A DNA stretch of 57,670 bases from Opitutia bacterium (GTDB lineage: Bacteria > Verrucomicrobiota > Verrucomicrobiia > Opitutales > Opitutaceae). The position numbers were made by a program, and so were the translations under genes. Location of the stretch: contig CANJCM010000021.1 in NCBI GenBank assembly GCA_947472765.1, positions 1 to 57,670 of the forward strand. The letters run 5' to 3'. Shown here one piece after another: positions 51,029 through 57,670 of the stretch (position 1 is the first letter of the stretch; every line of letters starts with the position of its first letter). The notes under the pieces were generated by a model. That model had not been told where the DNA came from. It made no database searches and saw nothing but the letters and a program-made list of their open reading frames with translations.

Positions 51029-52402
51029 GTGAACACTCCCCGCCTCCCGTCCCGCCGCCAGTTCGTCCAGACCCTCGGCGCCGCCGCGCTGACCGCGCCG
51101 TTCATCACCCGCAATCTTCGCGCTGCGGCCCCGAGCGCGACCTTGCGCCACGCGAGCTTCGGCTCCGCCGGCATGGCGTGGAGCGACATCCAGGCGATCA
51201 CGAGCAACCCGTTCGTGAAGCTCGTCGCGGTGGCCGAGGTCGATCTCAACCGGATCGCACAGGTGAAGGAGTGGCACCCGGAGGTCCGCGTTTACCAGGA
51301 CTGGCGCCAGTTGCTCGAGAAGGAGGCGAACAACATCGACTCGGTGAACGTCTCGACGCCGGACCACATGCACGCGCCGATCGCACTCTCCGCGATGCAG
51401 CTCGGCAAACACGTCTACTGCCAGAAGCCGCTCGCGCATGACGTCTTCGAGACCCGCGTCCTGACTCGTTACGCCCGCGAGAAAAAGCTCATCACGCAGA
51501 TGGGCATCCAGATTCACTCGCAGAGCGAATACCGGCTCGCCGTCGCCCTCGTGCAGGGCGGCGCGATCGGCAAGGTGAAGGAAGTTCACACCTGGAGTAA
51601 CAAGAAGTGGGGCGACCTCGGCGCCCCACCCGCACCGTCCGCGACCGTGCCCGAGGGTTTCAACTGGGATCTCTGGCTCGGCGGCGTCAGCACCCGGCCC
51701 TACATCGGCGAGACTTACTACCATCCGGAGAACTGGCGGAAGCGGCTCGATTTCGGCACCGGCACCTTCGGCGACATGGGCTGCCACATCTACGATCCCG
51801 TGTTCAACGCGCTCGCGCTCACCGCGCCGATTTCCCTGCGCTCCGACGGCCCGGCTCCCGACCAATGGAACTGGGCGATCAACGCGAAGATCCGCTACGT
51901 GTTCCCGGGCACCAAATTTACCGCCGACAAAACCGTCGCGGTCACGTGGTACGACGGCGACGCGCGCCCGCCGGCCGACATCATGGCTCTGGTGCCGCCG
52001 CCTGCGACGGAACAGAAGGATTCCAAGGGACGCCCGCGGGATATCTTCGAGCAGGGTTCGATCATCATCGGCACCGAGGGCGTGATGCACATCCCGCACA
52101 TCGCGAACCCGCGGCTGTTCCCGCTGGAGAAGTTCAAGGACTACCCAATGCCCAAGGTCACTGGTACGCACCATTGGTCCGACTGGGCCGAGGCGTGCCT
52201 CTCCGGAAAAAATCCTTCGGCAAACTTCGACTACTCGGGTCCGCTGACCGAGGCCGTGCTGCTCGGCAGCATCGCGGTGCGCTTCCCGCAGACGGAGCTG
52301 CAGTGGAATTCGGAGAAGCTCGAATTCACGAACGAGAAAAAGGCCAACCCGTACGTCCGTCGCAGCTATCGCCAGGGCTGGGGCGTGCCGGGGTTGGTGT
52401 GA
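51029..52402 (+). CDS. Tat-exported Gfo/Idh/MocA oxidoreductase
   Basis: 457 residues with a GTG start. SRRQFVQTLGAAALTAPFIT is a twin-arginine signal, so the enzyme is exported folded, presumably with NAD(P) bound, as for Zymomonas glucose-fructose oxidoreductase. SFGSAGMAW, VNVSTPDHMHAPIALSAMQL, VYCQKPLAHDV (Lys of the EKP motif, with Gln replacing Glu) and FGDMGCHIYDPVFNAL are the family motifs. GTG 51029 is chosen because the Tat motif begins nine codons on and the frame before it is heptad repeat. Probably works in the periplasm in the 3-keto-sugar pathway with DUF1080. Confidence 0.88.
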   Translation: MNTPRLPSRRQFVQTLGAAALTAPFITRNLRAAAPSATLRHASFGSAGMAWSDIQAITSNPFVKLVAVAEVDLNRIAQVKEWHPEVRVYQDWRQLLEKEANNIDSVNVSTPDHMHAPIALSAMQLGKHVYCQKPLAHDVFETRVLTRYAREKKLITQMGIQIHSQSEYRLAVALVQGGAIGKVKEVHTWSNKKWGDLGAPPAPSATVPEGFNWDLWLGGVSTRPYIGETYYHPENWRKRLDFGTGTFGDMGCHIYDPVFNALALTAPISLRSDGPAPDQWNWAINAKIRYVFPGTKFTADKTVAVTWYDGDARPPADIMALVPPPATEQKDSKGRPRDIFEQGSIIIGTEGVMHIPHIANPRLFPLEKFKDYPMPKVTGTHHWSDWAEACLSGKNPSANFDYSGPLTEAVLLGSIAVRFPQTELQWNSEKLEFTNEKKANPYVRRSYRQGWGVPGLV

Positions 52403-52432
52403 GCGGAGAGTGCTCGCAGCAACCTCCTCTCT

Positions 52433-52514
52433 GTAGCCGCGAGCGTGAGCGAGTGGCGGCGCCAGATTCGATAATTCGTTCGCTCCTCCCCGCTCGCTCA
52501 CGCTCGCGGCCACC
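52433..52514. repeat. Inverted GCGAGCGTGAGCGAG element
   Basis: GTAGCCGCGAGCGTGAGCGA (about 52433) faces CGCTCGCTCACGCTCGCGGC (about 52490), a long inverted pair between convergent Gfo and permease genes; again centred on GTGA. Probably a terminator. Confidence 0.7.
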
Positions 52515-52541
52515 GGCAGTGGCTTTCGTGTCGCGCCGGTC

Positions 52542-54005
52542 CTACGCCGACTTCCGCCGCCGATAATAAAAATACACCGGCGCGCCGCTGAGAACGAGGG
52601 CGAGCCCGAGACCGCTGTTCAACATGGCGGGCTTCCCGGCGGCGACGGCCTGGCGGTAGGCGCCGACATCGTTCGCGAGCGTCAAAACCAGATAGACGAG
52701 TCCGAACGTCACGAACACCAGCGGCACCCAGGGATATCCGGGAACCCGAAACGGACGCGGCGCATCCGGTTCGCGCCGCCGCAACACGATGACCGCGGAT
52801 GCATTCGCGACGTAGAAGAACCAGCTCACGAAGATGAGCGTGTTGGTCAGGGTGTCGAAGGTGCCGCTGAAGAGCAGCACGAGGCTCCACCCGGCTTGCA
52901 TCACGAGCGACGAGGCCGGCGTATGGTAACGAGGATGCGCCCGACCGAGCGTCGCGGGCAGCAGGTCGTCGCGACTCATCGAGAAGTAAACGCGCGCACT
53001 CGTGAGGATCACCGCGTTGGCCGCACCGAAGGTTGAGACCATCACGGCGGCGGCGATCCAGCGGCCGCCGCCCGCAAAAACGCGCTCGGCCACGTCGGCG
53101 GCGACGAGCTTCGACTGCGCCATGACATCGATCGGCAGCACGTAGGCGTAGATGGTGCTCATCAGCAGATAGAGCGAGGCCACCAGCAGGATGCCCAGGA
53201 TGATGCTGCGCGGCAGGTCGCGCTGCGGATTCTTCAACTCGGAGCCGACGTAGGTGACATTGTGCCAGCCGTCGTAGGCCCAGAACGCACCCTGCAGCGC
53301 GCCGGCCACCGCAATCCACCAGGCGAGGCCCGTCGGGTGCACGAGCGTGCTGTTGACTTGAAGATTAGCCACGTCGCCGACTCCGGGCGCCAGCAGGACG
53401 GCCGCGGCGAGTCCCACCATCGCGGCAATTTTCCCGAGCGAAAAAATATTCTGCACCACGCCGCCGAAGCGCACGCCGAGGTAATTGACGATGGTGAGTC
53501 CCACGATCACCGACGTCGCGAGGCACTTAATCCCCAGATCCCGAAACGGAGCGACGTCGCCAATCAACGGGACGTGGATGGCAAAGGCCGCGAGCGCGGC
53601 CGAGGCTTCGGGCAAAACGATCAGCCGGGTGGAATACTCGGCAAAGACATAAGTGAGCGCCGCGATCGCCCCGGATTGAATGACGGCCAGCAGCGACCAG
53701 CCGTAGAGAAAGGCGACGAAGGGCCCATAGGCGCGGCGGAGAAAAACATACTGGCCGCCACTCCGCGGCATCATGCCGGCGAGCTCGGCATTGCTCATGG
53801 CCCCGAGGATCGAGACGACACCGGCGACGAGCCAGAGTCCGAGCAGCACGCCCGCGGAACCAATCTCCGCCGCCATGACGCCTGGCTTGCGAAAGATGCC
53901 CGACCCGATGACGCCACCCGCCACGAGCATCGTCGCACTGAAGAAGCCCAGCGTGGGCACAAGGGAGGAGCCACGATCGGTGGCGGGGCGGACCGGTTCG
54001 CTCAT
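52542..54005 (-). CDS. APC-family amino acid permease
   Basis: 487 residues with 12 membrane segments. FFSATMLVAGGVIGSGIFRK is the APC signature GxIGSGIF in helix 1, PRSGGQYVFLRRAYGPFVAF helix 3, and NVTYVGSELKNPQRDLPRSI the conserved cytosolic loop. The pattern is that of the L-type amino acid / basic amino acid antiporter group; the substrate is not determinable. It starts at 54005 (MSEPVRPATD); the longer frame upstream runs through repeats. Stands alone; convergent with the Tat Gfo gene. Confidence 0.92.
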   Translation of the reverse strand: MSEPVRPATDRGSSLVPTLGFFSATMLVAGGVIGSGIFRKPGVMAAEIGSAGVLLGLWLVAGVVSILGAMSNAELAGMMPRSGGQYVFLRRAYGPFVAFLYGWSLLAVIQSGAIAALTYVFAEYSTRLIVLPEASAALAAFAIHVPLIGDVAPFRDLGIKCLATSVIVGLTIVNYLGVRFGGVVQNIFSLGKIAAMVGLAAAVLLAPGVGDVANLQVNSTLVHPTGLAWWIAVAGALQGAFWAYDGWHNVTYVGSELKNPQRDLPRSIILGILLVASLYLLMSTIYAYVLPIDVMAQSKLVAADVAERVFAGGGRWIAAAVMVSTFGAANAVILTSARVYFSMSRDDLLPATLGRAHPRYHTPASSLVMQAGWSLVLLFSGTFDTLTNTLIFVSWFFYVANASAVIVLRRREPDAPRPFRVPGYPWVPLVFVTFGLVYLVLTLANDVGAYRQAVAAGKPAMLNSGLGLALVLSGAPVYFYYRRRKSA

Positions 54006-54068
54006 AGGGGTCCGCGGAGCGTAGGGCCGGGAGATCGCGAGGGAAGAAGAATACCGGGACAAGCCAGC

Positions 54069-54431
54069 ACACCCCAGCGCTGCGCGCCACCCCTCTCCAG
54101 AGGGGATCTTCGGAAAGCGCTTTCTCCGGGTCCCCTCTGGAGCCGGAACCATGCAGTAAAAGCGGCGAATAGCCGCGATGCCGTACTGAAAGCGAACGGC
54201 CTCCCTACTGTATCGCAGTCGGAACTCCGGCCACCTTTCGGTGACCTGTTCCGAATGTAGCCCTGCCCGTGAGGGCAGGGACTTCTCCAACGCTTCGCCT
54301 CACGTCGTCCCGCTGCTCACGCAGCGGGCTACAAAGGCCAACGATTTTAAACCTTTGCGTCCCTTCGCGCTCTTCGCGGTTTTCTACTGAATGGTTCCGG
54401 CTGGAGAGGGGTGCCCGCAGGGCGGGGTGTG
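54069..54431. repeat. Inverted CCCCTCTCCAG elements and nested families
   Basis: CACACCCC..ACCCCTCTCCAG occurs at about 54069-54100 and, on the opposite strand, at about 54400-54431, with a second AGAGGGG/CCCCTCT pair in the first copy. Between them lie the intact twin GTGA-loop element (54256-54333) and a 9-nt array CCTTTGCGT/CCCTTCGCG/CTCTTCGCG (about 54352-54378). The 54006-54541 gap has no gene. Confidence 0.75.
54256..54333. repeat. Twin GTGA-loop hairpin element, best copy
   Basis: TGTAGCCC then CTGCCC-GTGA-GGGCAG at 54256-54281, and the opposite arm with GCTGC-TCAC-GCAGC ending GGGCTACA at 54333. Outer TGTAGCCC / GGGCTACA match as inverted ends, while the inner stems differ but stay paired. 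Confidence 0.85.
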
Positions 54432-54465
54432 GTGCTCAATGGATTTCCTCTGAGACGATTCCGAA

Positions 54466-54543
54466 CTGAGATCTGAAATTAGAGATCGAAATCCGAGCCG
54501 CACCGGCTCGGTTTCTTACTTCTTCCTTCTTAATTCTTCCTTC
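54466..54543. repeat. Two heptad arrays next to the permease stop
   Basis: CTGAGAT/CTGAAAT/TAGAGAT/CGAAATC (54467-54494) and TTCTTAC/TTCTTCC/TTCTTAA/TTCTTCC (54513-54540) each have a 7-nt period and flank a GC hairpin. The second touches the stop of the ABC permease. Confidence 0.8.
54493..54511 (-). terminator. Candidate terminator hairpin after the ABC operon
   Basis: CCGAGCCG-CAC-CGGCTCGG is a perfect 8-bp stem 30 bp past the permease stop. On the operon strand the following bases are ATTTCG, a weak T-run; on the other strand it is TTTCTT. Confidence 0.5.
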
Positions 54544-55498
54544 AGCTCTTCCCCTGCCGCAACCGATCCACGAACACCGCCACGATGATCACGAGGCCGA
54601 TGATGATTTCCTGAAAGTAGGTCTGCCATTCCATCATCTGGGTGCCGTTGCGCAGCACCGCCATAATCAACGCGCCGATCATCGATCCCAGGATCGTGCC
54701 AACGCCGCCGGAGAGGCTGGCGCCGCCGATGATCACGGCCGCGATGATGTCGAGCTCAAGTCCGACGGCCACGGTCGGATCGCCCTGCCGCAGCCGCGAG
54801 AGTTGAAACAGTCCCGCCAGCCCGAAGAAACATCCGGCGAGCGCATAGACCAATATCTTCAGCCTCACCGTCGGCACGCCGCAGAGCCGCGCCGTGGCCT
54901 CGTTCGATCCCAGCGCGAAGATGTGCCGGCCGAGCACGGTGCGGTTGAGCACCAGCGCCGTCAGGATCGCGAGTCCGAGCGTGACCCACACGCCGGCCGG
55001 CAGCGCATAGCTGAAGGGATCCGCGGTCGTCATCCACTGGTTGATGACGGAGGTCTCGTAATTCACCGTCTGGTTTTCCGCGAGCCACTTGGCGACGCCG
55101 CGTGCGATGCCAAGTGTCCCGAGGGTGATGATGAACGGCATCATCCGCAGTCCCGCGATCGCCGCGCCGTTCAACAGCCCGATCGCACCTCCTGCACTGA
55201 TCATCGCCAGCACGACCGAAGCCGTTCCCCACCCGCGTTGCACCAGCATGGCGCCGACGACGCTGGTCAGGGCGATCGCCGAACCGACCGAGAGATCGAT
55301 GCCACCGCTCACGATGATCAGGGTCATGCCGAGCGCCCCGATGGCGACGATCACCGTCTGCGTGAAGATGATTTTGAAGTTGTGGTAGCTGAGGAAAATT
55401 TCGCGCGTCTCGGTCGGGATCGCGAAAAGGCCGATGACAATAATCAGCCCGAGGAAGGGACCGGCCTTGGCGAGCAGGGTCTTGAGACGGTCGTTCAT
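54542..55498 (-). CDS. Ribose-type sugar ABC transporter permease
   Basis: 318 residues, about eight to ten membrane segments. TLIIVSGGIDLSVGSAIALT is the family signature of RbsC-type permeases; LGRHIFALGSNEATARLCGV and ASLSGGVGTILGSMIGALIM complete it. The ATG (55498) overlaps the TGA of the ATPase gene (55495-55498), so it is coupled to it. It forms the channel for the imported sugar with the two-domain ATPase and the binding protein. The sugar is not determinable. Confidence 0.94.
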   Translation of the reverse strand: MNDRLKTLLAKAGPFLGLIIVIGLFAIPTETREIFLSYHNFKIIFTQTVIVAIGALGMTLIIVSGGIDLSVGSAIALTSVVGAMLVQRGWGTASVVLAMISAGGAIGLLNGAAIAGLRMMPFIITLGTLGIARGVAKWLAENQTVNYETSVINQWMTTADPFSYALPAGVWVTLGLAILTALVLNRTVLGRHIFALGSNEATARLCGVPTVRLKILVYALAGCFFGLAGLFQLSRLRQGDPTVAVGLELDIIAAVIIGGASLSGGVGTILGSMIGALIMAVLRNGTQMMEWQTYFQEIIIGLVIIVAVFVDRLRQGKS

Positions 55499-57015
55499 GC
55501 GCGAAGTGGATCGGCGGCGCTGCCCGTGGCGGCGCGCATGATCTCCTGCTCGGTCCACTGCTGCCGCGGTCGCACGGCCGTAAGTTCCCCGCGGCACATG
55601 ACCCCGATCGTGTCGCAGAGCCCGAGCAATTCCGGCAGGTAACTGCTCACGATCACGACGGCTTTGCCGGCGGCCGCGAGCTCGCCGATGAGTTCGTAAA
55701 TCTGTGCCTTGCTCCCGACGTCGATCCCGCGCGTCGGCTCATCGAGGAGGAAAATCTTCGCGGGATGTTCGAGCAGCCGGGCAATCGCGACCTTCTGCTG
55801 GTTGCCACCGGAGAGCTGGCCGATCGGCTGGGTCACGTCGCGGCACTTCACCCGCAGCGTCTCGACCCACTGTTGCGCGGCGATCCGCTGCCGCCGGGCA
55901 CTGATCCAACCGAACCGGCCAAAGGTCTCCTGTTTCGTCAGCGTGAGATTGTCGGCGATCGACTGCGACAGCATCAGGCCCTCCTCCTTGCGGTTTTCGC
56001 TCAGGAAGCCAACGCCCTGGTTCCAACGTGCTCGCGGCGTGGCGGTCGCCGCTGGCGCCGATACGACGCAGACTTCGCCCGCGGCGAGCGGGTCGAGTGC
56101 GAACACGGCCCGCAGCAAGTCGGTCCGACCTGCGCCAATCAGTCCGGCGAGTCCGAAGATTTCGCCCGCGCGTACCTGCAGGCTCGCCCGCTTCAGGCGT
56201 GGCGCGGAGGCGGCCTGCTTGATTTCGAGCACGGCCGGGCCGAGTTCGTGCGCACTGCGCGGATAAAGGTCCTTCACTTCGCGGCCCGTCATGAGTGTGA
56301 CAATGTGATCGAGACTCGCGCCGGCCAGCTCGCCCCCGCCGACCGTCTCACCGTCCTTGAGCACCGTGAACCGGTCCGCGATTCGCCGGCACTCCTCGAG
56401 GAAGTGACTGATATAAATGATGCTCACGCCTTGGGCGCGCAGCCGCTGGATGGTGGCAAAGAGCCGCTCGGTGTCCGCCTGCGTCAGGCTGCTCGTCGGC
56501 TCGTCCATGATCAGCACCTGTGGTTTCGTCAGCAGGGCGCGGGCGATCTCGATCACCTGTTGCTCCGCGATGCTGAACGATCCGGCCTGGCGCTCCAGGT
56601 CCAGACTCTCGTGGCCCAACTGAGCCAGCGCCTCGCGAGCGCGGTCGCGGGATTGCCGCCGATCGAGCCAGCCGAACTTCGCGGGCTCGGCGCCAAGGAG
56701 GATGTTTTCGCGGGCGGAGAGATGCAGGGCGAGGTTAAGCTCCTGATAGATCATCGCGACGCCCTTGAGCCGGGCGTCATGCGGGTTCTGTGGCTGGTAG
56801 GGCTGACCGCCGAGTTCCATGGTGCCCGCGTCCGCGGCATGAGCACCGCTGAGAATCTTCATCAGCGTGCTCTTGCCCGCGCCGTTCTCGCCGATCAAGG
56901 CGTGCACCGTGCCGGGGACCACCTCCAGCGAAACGCCGCGCAACGCCTGCGTCGCGCCGAAGCTCTTCGCAATGCCGGCGAGGCGGAGGGCGGCCCGGGT
57001 CGCTGCTTGGTTCAT
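55495..57015 (-). CDS. Sugar ABC transporter ATPase, duplicated (RbsA/MglA type)
   Basis: 506 residues with two nucleotide-binding domains. First domain: Walker A GENGAGKST, signature SIAEQQVIEIARAL, Walker B VLIMDEPTSSL. Second: degenerate Walker A GLIGAGRTD, signature LSGGNQQKVAIAR, Walker B IFLLDEPTRGIDVG. This asymmetry is normal for carbohydrate-uptake transporter 2 ATPases. Start at 57015 (MNQAATRAAL); an in-frame ATG at 57045 is less likely. Coupled to the permease by a 4-nt overlap, and separated from the binding-protein gene by an inverted repeat. Confidence 0.95.
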   Translation of the reverse strand: MNQAATRAALRLAGIAKSFGATQALRGVSLEVVPGTVHALIGENGAGKSTLMKILSGAHAADAGTMELGGQPYQPQNPHDARLKGVAMIYQELNLALHLSARENILLGAEPAKFGWLDRRQSRDRAREALAQLGHESLDLERQAGSFSIAEQQVIEIARALLTKPQVLIMDEPTSSLTQADTERLFATIQRLRAQGVSIIYISHFLEECRRIADRFTVLKDGETVGGGELAGASLDHIVTLMTGREVKDLYPRSAHELGPAVLEIKQAASAPRLKRASLQVRAGEIFGLAGLIGAGRTDLLRAVFALDPLAAGEVCVVSAPAATATPRARWNQGVGFLSENRKEEGLMLSQSIADNLTLTKQETFGRFGWISARRQRIAAQQWVETLRVKCRDVTQPIGQLSGGNQQKVAIARLLEHPAKIFLLDEPTRGIDVGSKAQIYELIGELAAAGKAVVIVSSYLPELLGLCDTIGVMCRGELTAVRPRQQWTEQEIMRAATGSAADPLRA

Positions 57016-57056
57016 CGCAACAACGCCCAGCGACTCACCATGCATCCGGAGTTTAA

Positions 57057-57143
57057 ACCACTAATTTCCACTAACTGGCCACTAATCGAGGGGCATCGAA
57101 CCATGACCGGATTAGTGTCTGATTAGTGTAGATTAGTGGTTAG
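57057..57143. repeat. Inverted arrays with an 11-nt period inside the ABC operon
   Basis: ACCACTAATTT/CCACTAACTGG/CCACTAATC (57057-57087) faces GGATTAGTGT/CTGATTAGTGT/AGATTAGTGG (57109-57143). It lies between the binding-protein and ATPase genes, where a stable hairpin would protect the upstream message or partly stop transcription. Confidence 0.75.
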
Positions 57144-57157
57144 CTCACCCGGTCGGA

Positions 57158-57670
57158 TCATTTCAAATACTGGTCCAGCGGCGGATTCAGGAGCTCCGCC
57201 ATCTCCGGCGTGTTCATGTTCTCCTTGGTCACAAAGCCCACGCCGGTGTCAACCACCGCAGCGACCTTCTCGCCGCGCAGCGCGGCCACCGCCGTCTTCA
57301 CGCCGAGGTAGCCCATGCGCATCGGATTCTGGACGACGAAGCCGGCCATGTCGCCGGCCTTCAGTCCGGCGTTGAGGGTCTCGCCGGCGTCGAAACCAAC
57401 GAACTTCACCTTGCCGCCCGCAAGGCCGGCGTCGCGCAACGCGAGCAGCATGCCGGTGGCGGACGACTCATTCGAAGCGAAGATCCCATTCACCTGCCGT
57501 CCATGGCGGTTCAGGAGCGTTTCCGCCACGCGCTTGGCGGTGTCGCGAGTCGGGCCGGCGTGCTGGTCGGTCGAGAGCAGTTTGATGTCGGGAAAATCCT
57601 TCCGCATGATCTCGAGAAAGCCTTCCTCGCGATCCTCGGTGCTCGCGGAGCCGACCGCGTAACGGAGCAG
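57158..57670 (-). CDS. Periplasmic sugar-binding protein (RbsB-like), C-terminal part, runs off right edge
   Basis: The last 170 or so residues of a type 1 periplasmic binding protein of the LacI/ribose group: STEDREEGFLEIMRKDFPDI, GIFASNESSATGMLLALRDA, VKFVGFDAGETLNAGLKAGD and GFVVQNPMRMGYLGVKTAVA. Frame is open to the window edge; the N-terminus and signal peptide are outside. First gene of the leftward operon with ATPase and permease. Ligand probably a monosaccharide. Confidence 0.93.
   Translation of the reverse strand: MLRYAVGSASTEDREEGFLEIMRKDFPDIKLLSTDQHAGPTRDTAKRVAETLLNRHGRQVNGIFASNESSATGMLLALRDAGLAGGKVKFVGFDAGETLNAGLKAGDMAGFVVQNPMRMGYLGVKTAVAALRGEKVAAVVDTGVGFVTKENMNTPEMAELLNPPLDQYLK

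Overview
This 57.7-kb window is GC-rich chromosomal DNA that most resembles a Verrucomicrobiota genome, probably Opitutaceae. The grounds are gene content: DUF1592/DUF1552 planctomycete-verrucomicrobial proteins, Pirellula/Verrucomicrobium-type haem-binding domains, a PEP-CTERM protein, very large TonB receptors, Tat-exported Gfo/Idh/MocA and DUF1080 proteins, sulfatase, few clear Shine-Dalgarno sites, and gaps packed with short-period repeats. The assignment is inference from gene families, not a database result.

Layout. 1-373: the 5' end of a tyrosine recombinase next to the 3' end of a tRNA-His gene, the usual edge of an integrated island lying left of the window. 725-11146: a coiled-coil protein, a secreted sulfatase, a Tat amidohydrolase, a DUF5069 protein, a LamG/PEP-CTERM protein, a large Ig-domain protein, and a DUF899/small membrane protein pair. 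11385-12277: ArsR repressor plus SRPBCC operon with a likely operator. 12933-36154: two paralogous TonB receptors, a lipase-maturation-factor/Sel1 fusion, two DUF1592 c-type cytochrome proteins (one with its DUF1552 partner), and two cytochrome c / PQQ dehydrogenase pairs. Together these look like an outer-membrane uptake and periplasmic oxidation system. 36300-45207: neutral ceramidase-like enzyme, VWA and DUF4159 proteins, a frameshifted lipoprotein, a DUF4440 protein and a second Ig-domain paralogue. 45355-54005: membrane protein, double DUF1080 protein, two Gfo/Idh/MocA proteins, an MFS transporter and an amino-acid permease; the DUF1080/Gfo/MFS set fits 3-keto-glycoside catabolism. 54542-57670: a ribose-type sugar ABC transporter running off the right end.

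The most unusual signal is in the gaps. Many intergenic segments are degenerate tandem arrays with fixed short periods, mostly 7 nt and also 9 and 11 nt, with several unrelated unit sequences and often as inverted arms able to fold. Other hairpin families (twin GTGA-loop hairpins; GTCATTCTGAG hairpins) interrupt each other at two places with short flanking direct repeats, which suggests MITE-like mobility. A remnant of the Ig/M23-like gene at 12366-12446 and a one-base frameshift in a lipoprotein gene are further signs of gene turnover.
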